Position numbers and translations under genes: made by a program. The notes below the pieces were generated by a model, which saw only the letters and a list, made by a program, of their open reading frames with translations, searched no databases and was not told the origin of the DNA. From Dyadobacter psychrophilus (GTDB lineage: Bacteria > Bacteroidota > Bacteroidia > Cytophagales > Spirosomataceae), in contig NZ_FUZA01000001.1 of assembly GCF_900167945.1 (NCBI RefSeq), positions 1,612,001 to 1,676,000 of the forward strand: DNA of 64,000 nucleotides, given 5' to 3'. Positions 7,965-16,210 of this stretch are shown here, one piece after another (the first letter of the stretch is position 1; each line of letters starts with the position of its first letter).

Positions 7965-9491
7965 ATGATTACCAAAAAATCTTCAAAAACGATCTCCCCT
8001 GATGTTGTTTTGATAGGGGCCGGTATCATGAGTGCAACTCTTGGAGTTTTACTTAAAAAATTGAGTCCGTCTATTTCCATTTCTATTTTTGAAAGACTGG
8101 ACCGGGTTACCGCCGAAAGTTCTGACCCATGGAATAACGCAGGAACCGGACATTCCGCGTTCTGCGAATTAAACTACACGCCACAGCTGGAAGACGGCTC
8201 GGTAGACACAAAAAAGGCGATCAAAATCGCTGAGTCTTTTGAAGTTTCGAAGGAATTCTGGTCTTACCTTGTGGAAACCGGCATTATCGATTCTCCTGAC
8301 GCATTTATCCACAACATTCCACATCTGAGTTTCGTGTGGGGAAATGATAATGTAGAATATCTTAGGAAACGTTACGACGGTCTAACCAAACATCACCTTT
8401 TCAAAGGAATGGAATATACCGAGGATAAAAGCGAGATCAACTCGTGGATTCCTTTGGTGATGGAAGGACGTGATCCGGAAGAAAAAGTCGCGGCAACGAA
8501 GATGGACCTGGGCACGGACGTCAATTTTGGGACACTTACCAAATTCATGTTCGAATATCTTGAAAAACAGGAAGGCGTAAACCTTTATCTGAATCACGAG
8601 GTTGACGACTTTGAAAAAAAGAAAGACGGCTCATGGATCATTGAAGTGAAAGATCGCGCTACCAGAAAAACTTCACGCGTTCAGACCAAATTTGTCTTTA
8701 TCGGAGCAGGCGGTGGATCGTTGCCTCTTCTTGAAAAATCGAACATTGCCGAGGGCAAAGGCTTCGGCGGTTTCCCGGTAAGTGGCCAGTGGCTGGTTTG
8801 CAATAATCCCGAAATCATTGAAAAACATCAGGCAAAAGTCTACGGAAAAGCTTCCGTTGGCTCGCCTCCCATGTCCGTTCCACATTTGGACACACGTATG
8901 ATTGACGGCAAAAAAGCACTTTTATTCGGGCCTTATGCCGGTTTTTCTACCAAATTCCTGAAAAACGGATCCTTCCTAGACCTGCCTTTGTCCATCAAGC
9001 TGGATAATATCCGGCCCATGCTGGCAGCCGGAATTCATAATATTCCTTTGACCAAATATCTGATCGACCAGGTGAGACAATCGCCGCAGGATCGTCTGGA
9101 GGCTTTGAAAGATTATCTGCCGGAAGCAAAACTGGAAGATTGGGATCTTGAAATGGCTGGTCAGCGCGTCCAGGTTATTAAAAAAGACAAAAAAGTGGGC
9201 GGTGTGCTCGAATTTGGAACGGAGATGGTTACTGCGGCCGACGGCTCACTGGCAGCATTACTGGGAGCATCTCCGGGCGCCTCCACAGCTGTCTCGATCA
9301 TGTTGGAGCTGATTCAGAAGTGCTTCAAAGAAGCTAAATCAGAAGACTGGCAAGCCGAATTTAGAAAAATCATCCCGTCATTTGGCAAATCTTTGGCAAA
9401 AGACGCCGAGCTGGCTGCGAAAACCCGTGCGTGGACGACCGAGGTGTTAGAACTGGGTGCTTCGCATTATTCGGAGGAGTTCAGTGCGTAG
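7965..9491 (+). CDS. mqo: Malate:quinone oxidoreductase
   Basis: Mqo is an FAD enzyme at the inner face of the cytoplasmic membrane. It oxidises L-malate to oxaloacetate and passes the electrons to quinone, as an alternative to malate dehydrogenase in the TCA cycle. The protein (508 residues from this start) opens with the dinucleotide-binding motif V-V-L-I-G-A-G-I-M-S-A-T. The family signature follows: F-E-R-L-D, then S-S-D-P-W-N-N-A-G-T-G-H-S-A-x-C-E-L-N-Y-T. The ending (L-L-G-A-S-P-G-A-S-T-A) and the length of about 500 residues are also typical. An upstream ATG at 7941 is possible, but the family usually starts close to this Met, and 7941 abuts a perfect palindrome. The gene is monocistronic, with a terminator 45 bases after the stop. 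Confidence 0.95.
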   Translation: MITKKSSKTISPDVVLIGAGIMSATLGVLLKKLSPSISISIFERLDRVTAESSDPWNNAGTGHSAFCELNYTPQLEDGSVDTKKAIKIAESFEVSKEFWSYLVETGIIDSPDAFIHNIPHLSFVWGNDNVEYLRKRYDGLTKHHLFKGMEYTEDKSEINSWIPLVMEGRDPEEKVAATKMDLGTDVNFGTLTKFMFEYLEKQEGVNLYLNHEVDDFEKKKDGSWIIEVKDRATRKTSRVQTKFVFIGAGGGSLPLLEKSNIAEGKGFGGFPVSGQWLVCNNPEIIEKHQAKVYGKASVGSPPMSVPHLDTRMIDGKKALLFGPYAGFSTKFLKNGSFLDLPLSIKLDNIRPMLAAGIHNIPLTKYLIDQVRQSPQDRLEALKDYLPEAKLEDWDLEMAGQRVQVIKKDKKVGGVLEFGTEMVTAADGSLAALLGASPGASTAVSIMLELIQKCFKEAKSEDWQAEFRKIIPSFGKSLAKDAELAAKTRAWTTEVLELGASHYSEEFSA

Positions 9492-9534
9492 TTGAACGCA
9501 ATGTTTTTTACGAGCCGATAACAATGTATATATC

Positions 9535-9567
9535 AAAAGCGCTGGATTTAGGTCCGGCGCTTTTTTT
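9535..9567 (+). terminator. Rho-independent terminator after mqo
   Basis: AAAAGCGC (9535-9542) pairs with GCGCTTTT (9557-9564), and the stem extends inward through GGA/TCC with one wobble. A run of seven T follows directly. Confidence 0.85.
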
Positions 9568-9680
9568 ATGCCCAAACCGTATACTAATCCCACCGCACCG
9601 CAGGCTCATCGGTTTCACTTTTATTAGCCTGTCTCGTCAATATTGGACTTTCGAATGTTTCACACTATTCACCCAATACA

Positions 9681-10523
9681 ATGAGAAAACTGATTACCCC
9701 ACTCGCTATGGCAGCAGCACTTTTATTCGCAAGCCAAAGCTCGTTCGCACAAAACGTTGGTATTAACACCACACAACCCGACCCAAGCGCCGCTCTTGAC
9801 ATCGTCGGGACAGACAAAGGCCTGCTTATTCCACGAGTATCGCTGCAATCACTGACAGACAACGCTACGATTCCTAATCCGGCGACTGCGTTGCTGGTTT
9901 ATAATACAAATGCAGGATTAGGGAAAGCTGGATTTTATTACAATTCCGGAACGTCTGCCAGTCCTTCTTGGAGTTTGGTTGGTGGAGGTGGAAGTTTGAC
10001 GCTGCCTTTTTCGCAAACTGCGACGAATAGCGGCCCGCTGTTCCTTATTAATAATCAGGACGCTAATGATAATTCGGTTGCAATTAGTGGACTTGCTGCA
10101 AATGCAATCGGTCTTAGGGGCGCCACACTATCTGGCAAAGGGATAGTTGGCCACTCAGCATCAACAGGCACGGGGATTTTCGCATCCGCGGCAAACACTA
10201 ATGGAAAAGCGTTGGAAGTTAGCGGACCAATAACAATCGCCGGGCCTGGTCAATCGCCTGGGAATGGTAAAGTGCTTACTTCTGATGGGAGTGGAAATGC
10301 TACTTGGGAGAATATTTCGGGGAATGTCGCTTTTCGGGCGAGTGGGGTGCAGGGAGGGGGGAGTGAGATTATTGCAGGTAACACTGTACCAATGAAAGTT
10401 GCTTTTGCAGCACAAAATTACGACATAAGTAATAACTATACGATATCAACTCAGCCCCGCACAGCACATTCAATGTACCTTTTCCTGGCCTTTATCACTT
10501 TGATGCTCAAGTGCATTTTGTAG
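9681..10523 (+). CDS. Secreted C1q-type surface protein, 5' part of a frameshifted gene
   Basis: A signal peptide (MRKLITPLAMAAALLFASQS..., cleavage near S-F-A-Q) is followed by N-V-G-I-N-T-T-Q-P, then A-L-D-I and K-G-L-L-I-P-R. This wording is common at the start of Bacteroidota surface proteins that resemble phage tail-fibre heads. The frame continues as G-F-Y-Y-N-S-G and then Gly/Ser-rich segments. At about 10452-10460 the sense is lost. The last 25 or so residues of this frame are hydrophobic nonsense, while a neighbouring frame resumes with T-F-N-V-P-F-P-G-L-Y-H-F, a C1q-like domain. The switch fits loss of one C from the run at 10455-10458. The intact protein would have about 368 residues. 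The cause may be a true mutation, a sequencing error, or a variable tract. Confidence 0.7.
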   Translation: MRKLITPLAMAAALLFASQSSFAQNVGINTTQPDPSAALDIVGTDKGLLIPRVSLQSLTDNATIPNPATALLVYNTNAGLGKAGFYYNSGTSASPSWSLVGGGGSLTLPFSQTATNSGPLFLINNQDANDNSVAISGLAANAIGLRGATLSGKGIVGHSASTGTGIFASAANTNGKALEVSGPITIAGPGQSPGNGKVLTSDGSGNATWENISGNVAFRASGVQGGGSEIIAGNTVPMKVAFAAQNYDISNNYTISTQPRTAHSMYLFLAFITLMLKCIL

Positions 10524-10786
10524 TCCCCATTGAAGATGGTGACGACTATCAAACGTTTTTTCATAGTATAGCTCTCGTTCTTACAAGAAACAATTTATCA
10601 TCGGTGATTGTCGAATCTCAGGCAACAGATGTAATACAAGCTCCATCATCAGTCTCTACAGATATTCAACTGATACAAGGTGATAAAATACATATTGAGG
10701 CAACAATGAATGCCACAAAGTCCGGTACATTAGGTGTTGCGCCGCAAGATTCATTTTTTAGCGGACGACTACTCTTCAAACAATAG
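10511..10786 (+). pseudogene. C1q-like domain, 3' part of the frameshifted gene
   Basis: This frame, which is readable from about 10455, encodes the C-terminal half of a C1q/TNF-like jelly-roll domain. The visible motif is P-F-P-G-L-Y-H-F-D-A-Q-V-H-F, and the frame ends F-S-G-R-L-L-F-K-Q, a normal end for the domain. It has no start signal of its own; the ATG at 10511 is internal. It is best read as the second half of the 9681 gene after a one-base shift. Free-standing translation is unlikely. Confidence 0.65.
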
Positions 10787-10844
10787 CTGTCATTAATCGG
10801 CTACTTGTAAGAACTGGTGATTTTTACCATATTTTCAAGCGACT

Positions 10845-11690
10845 TCAAAACGCCAGCGACCGCAAAAACCGCAACCCATCCACCGCTATCGCCTCCTTTG
10901 AAGGCTCCACCTGCCGCCAGATTGAGGCGGCTTTGGCGATGATCTTGACGTCTGGGGTGAAGGATTCTATGACGATGTCGCCCTGGTAGTTGATGTTGTC
11001 CAAAGCTGCGAAGATGCGGTCCCAGTTGATTTGGTCGCCGCCGGGGGTTCCGCGGTCGCTGCCGGATGCGTGCAGGAGCGCGAGTTTGTTGCCGGCTAGT
11101 TTGATTGCGAGTGCGGGGTCTTTTTCTTCGAGATTCATATGGAAAGAGTCCAGATGCACCATTAATGCTTCGCTTCCAACATCTGCGATCATTTTGAGCA
11201 CTTGTTCGCAGGTGTTGATAAAGTCTGTTTCGTATCGGTTTAGCGGTTCTAATGCGAGTTTCACATTGTGCTGGACAGCATAGTCGGCAAGGATTTTCAG
11301 GTTTTTTACAACCGTAGTCCATTGCTTTTCCTTTTTTTCCTCAGGAACAAGGTCAGCCCGCCCGACCGAAGAATAGATTGGCCCGGCAACAAGCTGGCTT
11401 CCCAATATCGGGGCAATGTCGATTAATGTTTGAACATATTCCAATGATGTAACCTGCTCCTTGCGGTTTCCACGCAAGTCGCGACCTGGGCCAGTTGCCG
11501 CGCATACAGAACGACATTCCAACTCATTATCATCCAAGGCTTTTCTGATATACCTGGCATCAATGTTCGAAGGTTCCTCCACCGCGATCTCCACAAAATC
11601 GAAGCCCCATTCCTTGAACTTTGGAAAAAAGGAAACGCTTTCATTGGTGAATGGCGAGGAGAACAAATACGTGTTAATGCCAAATTTCAT
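10845..11690 (-). CDS. Sugar isomerase/epimerase of the D-tagatose/D-psicose 3-epimerase family
   Basis: This is a 281-residue TIM-barrel protein starting at MKFGINTYLF. Four putative metal ligands are visible: Glu148 (L-A-L-E-P-L-N-R), Asp181 (V-H-L-D-S-F-H), His207 (L-L-H-A-S-G) and Glu242 (V-I-E-S-F). Their spacing of 33, 26 and 35 residues equals that of Pseudomonas cichorii D-tagatose 3-epimerase (E152, D185, H211, E246), which strongly supports the fold and metal site. The family epimerises free keto sugars at C3; the exact substrate is not readable. The ATG starts one base after the TAG of the upstream FG-GAP gene, so the two are translationally coupled. It is the last gene of the SusCD-associated operon. 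An upstream TTG start exists (11741) but would overlap the previous gene. Confidence 0.85.
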   Translation of the reverse strand: MKFGINTYLFSSPFTNESVSFFPKFKEWGFDFVEIAVEEPSNIDARYIRKALDDNELECRSVCAATGPGRDLRGNRKEQVTSLEYVQTLIDIAPILGSQLVAGPIYSSVGRADLVPEEKKEKQWTTVVKNLKILADYAVQHNVKLALEPLNRYETDFINTCEQVLKMIADVGSEALMVHLDSFHMNLEEKDPALAIKLAGNKLALLHASGSDRGTPGGDQINWDRIFAALDNINYQGDIVIESFTPDVKIIAKAASIWRQVEPSKEAIAVDGLRFLRSLAF

Positions 11691-11691
11691 A

Positions 11692-12897
11692 CTAGCGGCT
11701 TTGAGTAAATATGCGAACGCCTTTTTTATTTCCGGTAACAATATCCAGCAGCCCGTCTTTGTTCAGGTCTTCCACGGTAACATGCAATCCTACGCCAGAA
11801 TCATTGTCAATCTCATGCCTGGTCCAGCTTGGGACCTTTCCCGGCTTGTATTCAAACCAGTAAATTACCGCCGGCTCAAATTCACCGGGATCATTTCCAT
11901 GGTGGGCGAAATATCTTTTTCCAGTGATGAAATCCATGTTTCCATCGCCATTAATGTCTGCCAGGGCAAGTCCGTGGGTTTGAGAAAAAGTATTGTCGAT
12001 GCTGTGATGACGCCATGTTGCATTGCCCTGCTCATCTTTGCCCTGCTCATGCCACCAAATGCCATAATCGTGCGCTGAGGCACTCAAAACATCGTTCAGG
12101 CCGTCGCCGTTGAGGTCCATGACATACATTTGCGAACAATCTTTTCCCAGATCGGCGGGATGAAATTTCCAATCCGCATCTTTCGCGACCTTTGCCGGCC
12201 CTTCTGCCGGACCTTCCCACCAGCCGTTCTTCACCAAAACATCTTTCCTGCCATCGCCATTAATGTCGCCATAACCGATGCCATGCGTGTACATATGTGT
12301 GGCATTTTTCTCATCATTACTAATTGTAAATTTCTCCCACTCTGTCTCCCCTTTTTTGGACGGACAGCGCAGCCAGATCACTTTTTTGGCCGTGGGATCA
12401 TTTCCTAATAAGTCTAAACGACCGTCCCCGTCAATATCCACCAGCATGGGCGACTCATTTCCAACCGAAGAATGGATTACGTGCGCGGGCCAGTAACCCG
12501 GTTTTCCTTTTGGGTTTTCGTGCCAGACAGATGCTTTCCCAGGCCAGTCGATCCGGATCAGATCAATCCAGCCGTCCTGGTTCACGTCCATGGCGAAATC
12601 AAGAAATGAATCGCTATAACCGCCGTTTACGATGAATGAGTCAGGTTTTGCGAGCTCGTGCGCCTTCCAGCTCGGTGCTTCAAACCAATAAGCGCCTGCG
12701 AGAATGTCCTTTTTGCCATCTTTGTTCACATCGCCCATGGCTGCGCCTTCGGAAATGAATTTTTTGATCAAAACCTGTTTTTTAAATGAGACCGTGCTGC
12801 CCTTTTTCTGTTTGGTCTGCGCGTTTGAAGCATAGGCCATAAGCAATAAAACCTGGATCAGGCAAAGCCATTTTAATTGTTTTGCAATTGTTCTCAT
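11692..12897 (-). CDS. Secreted FG-GAP/VCBS repeat protein
   Basis: This 401-residue protein has a Sec signal peptide (MRTIAKQLKWLCLIQ..., cleavage near S-N-A-Q-T). It carries about seven FG-GAP/VCBS units, each with an Asp-rich calcium-binding loop of the type D-x-D-G-D-G-x-x-D, for example D-I-D-G-D-G-R-L-D and D-L-N-G-D-G-L-N-D. These units build a seven-bladed beta-propeller, so the count fits one complete propeller. No T9SS tail is present, so it is probably periplasmic or outer-membrane associated. It lies between the PVC-type cytochrome gene and the epimerase gene, 57 bp after the former and 1 bp before the latter, and is probably co-transcribed with both. A carbohydrate-related role is inference from context. 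Confidence 0.82.
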   Translation of the reverse strand: MRTIAKQLKWLCLIQVLLLMAYASNAQTKQKKGSTVSFKKQVLIKKFISEGAAMGDVNKDGKKDILAGAYWFEAPSWKAHELAKPDSFIVNGGYSDSFLDFAMDVNQDGWIDLIRIDWPGKASVWHENPKGKPGYWPAHVIHSSVGNESPMLVDIDGDGRLDLLGNDPTAKKVIWLRCPSKKGETEWEKFTISNDEKNATHMYTHGIGYGDINGDGRKDVLVKNGWWEGPAEGPAKVAKDADWKFHPADLGKDCSQMYVMDLNGDGLNDVLSASAHDYGIWWHEQGKDEQGNATWRHHSIDNTFSQTHGLALADINGDGNMDFITGKRYFAHHGNDPGEFEPAVIYWFEYKPGKVPSWTRHEIDNDSGVGLHVTVEDLNKDGLLDIVTGNKKGVRIFTQSR

Positions 12898-12954
12898 TTA
12901 TTAAGGATTTAGATTTCTATTATTAAAATGAAATGAACATCAATTTTACTGCCA

Positions 12955-15900
12955 TTATTTTACACTGAGCAGATAATCCAGCAATGCATAGAAGTCCTTT
13001 TCAGCAATTATATTTCTAAACTGATCGGGCATTAATGTATATTTCGAGGCACGGTATTCCTTCATCTCGTTCTTCGCTACGGCAAATTCCTGACCTGTAA
13101 GATCTGCAAAAACCAGCGTTTCACCTTCTGCCCGGCGATAAAGCCCCGTCAATGTCTTATCGTCTTTCAATGTAATGTTATAAGTCCTGAAAGCCTCCGT
13201 TATATTTCTGTTCGGGTCAAGTATTTTTTGGGTTAATGCTTTATGGCCCCAGTTGCCAATGCCATCAAGCTGCGGTCCAACCATTCCTCCCGATCCCTGA
13301 ATTTGATGGCAAGCACTGCAATTCTGAACAAAAACGGCCTTTCCAGGAACATTAACGCCCCCAGTCGGCGTGAATGTTGCAATGCGTTCGTCGATCAGCT
13401 TTTGTCTTACCACACGTTCATCCGCTCCGGCAGCAAGAAATTTGTCCATTTGCTTTTGCTGGTCCGATTTGGCATTGATCGCAAACCGCTCTTTAACCGG
13501 AATTTCGTTCGCAATTTCCACATTCACCTCTTCTTCCTTAAAGGCATTCAGCAGATATGTTATACCCTCGGAAGTGTTTGCCAGAACCGTCGCAATCGCA
13601 ACCTGCAAGTTCCTTGCGCCGCCCGCCATTTGTTTTTTCAACATTTCAAAAACCGTGGGCGAAGGCTGCCGACCGATTAACTCGGCCAATTTCTCACGCA
13701 ATTCAGGAAGTTCAGCCGGGTCATTGAACAATTCAGCCAACAGCTTTTCATTTGTATCAGGATCAATGCGCATCAATGCACCTGCTGCGGCGCCTCTGAC
13801 CGCAGATTCGAGCCAACTCAGTTTTAAAATTCTCTGCAAATCGGGCTCACTGGATTTCAACCTGTATTCGGCGGCTATGTCCGCAGCCAAAACACGCTGA
13901 GAAGCAAGCAATGCTGAGTTTTTAGCAGGTTTTTCTCTCTTATCGGGAATGCTACTCAGGAACGACGTCGCTAATTTCGAACCCCAATCCCTCATTTTCT
14001 GGCCCGGTTCCGCACCACTTTGCTTCACACCTGCTCGAATGGTTTTGTATAATGACAATTGCGTTTCAGGCTCATTTGCAAATTTGTTATTGATCAGATC
14101 AATTGCCTGATCGAGCTGATAAGGCAACACATAGCGCCCGATCTGTTCGAGGTTTTTGACCAATGTCTTGGAAGGCAAATCGTGATTACGCGTGTAATCC
14201 AGCACAAATGCCGCTGCTGCACTGGACGGAACATCCAGCATGGCCCGCGTTAACAATGCCAGTTGCGGCTCATTCCAGGCCATGGCGGGCACGCGCCACA
14301 TGACACCCGGATTTCGAAGATTGTTCCTCACGCCAAGCAAGGCTGTGTAGCGCAAATGTGTGTCCAACGAATCTGTTTTTTCAAACAATTCCATTAATGG
14401 GGCTAGATTTTCAGCATTCGGAAACCGCGTCAGCACTTCGGCAGCGCTCCGTTGAATGAACGGGTCTCTGCTTTTTAAGGCATGGTCAACTGATGCTTTA
14501 TGTTTTTCAAATGACGCCTTGTTTTCACCTACAATTCTCAGCGCGTGGATTTGGATCAATGCATTGTTATGGGTTAATGCTTTCTCCAATGTTGTATTAT
14601 CCAACGCATTAAGCCTGTGTAAAATCCACAAACCGTGAATGTATGCCGTCGGATCTGCCATGGCCAGCATTGCTTTTACGGGTTCAGCTGCCTTGCCTTT
14701 CCAGGAATCCACGATCCTGTCGGCGACTTTCATGCGCGTGTTTATTTGCGGATGATTGAGTCCTGAAAGCAGTTGTTCCAGCGACGCTTTTGACCAATCC
14801 GTAACGGTCATATTTGTGTGCGGCTGATCTCCTTTGTAAGTAATTTTCCAAATCCTGCCGCTAACCCGGTCCCGGCCGGGATGGTTCAGCGCCACTTCAT
14901 AATGTCCTATAATGCGGTTATAAAAGTCGGCAATGTATAAGGCGCCATCGGGCCCGAGTTTCACATCAACAGGCCGAAACCACGGGTCCTTACTCAGCAA
15001 AAATGGTTCTTCCTTCTTTGAAACGGGCGTTGTGCCTTGGTAAGTCATTGTATTCCGGTCGATGCGGCAGGTCACCACATCACCCGTGAAAAAGCTGTTT
15101 CTATATTGTTCCGGGAAATGCGTTCCGGTGTAATAAACGAGCCCTGCGAGCGCTGTGGAGCCCAATTCATAGCTCATCATTTCCGGCGCAAAGCCCAATC
15201 CTGCCGGCACTTTTTTCCCAAAATGCGGGTAATCCCCGCCAAAAATCAGCTGTGTAATTGGTTTCGTATGGCAATCCACCGAAAACAGATATCCTTTTTC
15301 ATCATATGCATAACCAAACGGATTCACCCTGCCGAATGTCGTTTGCTCCACGCGGCTGCCATCCATTTTCACACGAAATGTGTTTCCCGAAGTCATTTTC
15401 ACAGAATCACCATCCGTTCCGGCAATGTTGGAAGTGTTGGAAAAACCATGACAAACATGCAGCCAGCCGTCATAACCCCGGATAATGTTGTTCACCATGC
15501 CATGCGTATCCTTATGCCCGAATCCGCCCACAAGCACTTTTTTGCTGTCCGACTTGCCATCATGATCCCCGTCTTTGAAATAATAAAGATTGGGAATGCT
15601 GTATGCAATGGCACCATCTGAAACGGGCATAATGCCAATCGGAATGTTGAGGTTGTCGTCGAAATGCGTGAATGTGTCTGCTTTTCCGTCGCCGTTTTTA
15701 TCTTCGAGGATCGTGATCCGGTCCCTGCCATCGCTTGTGCCGGCTGCGATGGGATATTCGGAAGATTGTGTGACCCAAAGTCTGCCGCGGTCATCAAATT
15801 CCATGTTCATGGGCTTTGTAATGTCCGGCTCGGAAGCAAACAATGTTATTTCAAAGCCCGGCGGAAGCTTGAAACCCAGCTTTTCCTGCTCGGGTGTTTG

Positions 15901-16068
15901 AAATTCAGACGTTCGGACATGCTCAGCGTAAATGTCCTTTTTGTGAATTTTAATGACGTTTCCGGAAGATTTAGCGGCTTTTTGCCGGGGAAGACCGCAG
16001 CCCTGGCCAAATAAAATGAGAACAGCAGGAAGTAAAATGGCCTTTCCGGTCAAGTGAAACAATTTCAT
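12955..16068 (-). CDS. PVC-type dehydrogenase-like lipoprotein with HEAT repeats and cytochrome c domain
   Basis: The protein has about 1037 residues. I start at the ATG at 16068; the frame extends two codons upstream to a TTG. The N-terminus is a lipoprotein-like signal with Cys24 (F-G-Q-G-C). Residues 50-430 or so look like the membrane-bound dehydrogenase/glucose-sorbosone-type beta-propeller of PVC-type proteins (P-K-P-M-N-M-E-F-D-D-R-G-R-L-W-V-type wording, D-K-N-G-D-G-K-A-D). A HEAT-like helical region follows to about residue 850. The C-terminal cytochrome c domain has C-S-A-C-H (Cys917, Cys920, His921 bind haem). It probably oxidises a sugar or similar substrate in the periplasm and passes electrons to the respiratory chain. 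Its place after SusCD suggests that the substrate is the imported compound; that is inference. Confidence 0.85.
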   Translation of the reverse strand: MKLFHLTGKAILLPAVLILFGQGCGLPRQKAAKSSGNVIKIHKKDIYAEHVRTSEFQTPEQEKLGFKLPPGFEITLFASEPDITKPMNMEFDDRGRLWVTQSSEYPIAAGTSDGRDRITILEDKNGDGKADTFTHFDDNLNIPIGIMPVSDGAIAYSIPNLYYFKDGDHDGKSDSKKVLVGGFGHKDTHGMVNNIIRGYDGWLHVCHGFSNTSNIAGTDGDSVKMTSGNTFRVKMDGSRVEQTTFGRVNPFGYAYDEKGYLFSVDCHTKPITQLIFGGDYPHFGKKVPAGLGFAPEMMSYELGSTALAGLVYYTGTHFPEQYRNSFFTGDVVTCRIDRNTMTYQGTTPVSKKEEPFLLSKDPWFRPVDVKLGPDGALYIADFYNRIIGHYEVALNHPGRDRVSGRIWKITYKGDQPHTNMTVTDWSKASLEQLLSGLNHPQINTRMKVADRIVDSWKGKAAEPVKAMLAMADPTAYIHGLWILHRLNALDNTTLEKALTHNNALIQIHALRIVGENKASFEKHKASVDHALKSRDPFIQRSAAEVLTRFPNAENLAPLMELFEKTDSLDTHLRYTALLGVRNNLRNPGVMWRVPAMAWNEPQLALLTRAMLDVPSSAAAAFVLDYTRNHDLPSKTLVKNLEQIGRYVLPYQLDQAIDLINNKFANEPETQLSLYKTIRAGVKQSGAEPGQKMRDWGSKLATSFLSSIPDKREKPAKNSALLASQRVLAADIAAEYRLKSSEPDLQRILKLSWLESAVRGAAAGALMRIDPDTNEKLLAELFNDPAELPELREKLAELIGRQPSPTVFEMLKKQMAGGARNLQVAIATVLANTSEGITYLLNAFKEEEVNVEIANEIPVKERFAINAKSDQQKQMDKFLAAGADERVVRQKLIDERIATFTPTGGVNVPGKAVFVQNCSACHQIQGSGGMVGPQLDGIGNWGHKALTQKILDPNRNITEAFRTYNITLKDDKTLTGLYRRAEGETLVFADLTGQEFAVAKNEMKEYRASKYTLMPDQFRNIIAEKDFYALLDYLLSVK

Positions 16069-16157
16069 TGGCAAAAAACTTGAAGAGGTGGTTTAGGAAT
16101 CGGCCGGTAGCTCAGGCTTCAATTATAAAAACATTTTGCACCCGTTTTTTACTGCAA

Positions 16158-16186
16158 ATTCGCCCCGATTTGCGACCGGGGCGAAT
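16158..16186 (-). repeat. Hairpin between the SusD and PVC-type dehydrogenase genes
   Basis: ATTCGCCCC (16158-16166) and GGGGCGAAT (16178-16186) form a perfect 9-bp GC-rich stem with an 11-base loop. On the minus strand it lies just after the SusD stop codon. The bases that follow are not a clean T-run, so it may attenuate transcription or protect the susCD mRNA rather than end it fully. Confidence 0.5.
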
Positions 16187-16210
16187 GACATTAACAAGAA
16201 CACTATGAGG

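Noticed and set aside
15037..15621. Plus-strand 194-codon frame inside the PVC-type dehydrogenase gene
   Set aside because: It lies antisense to a well-supported gene, with His/Cys-rich random composition and no domain.
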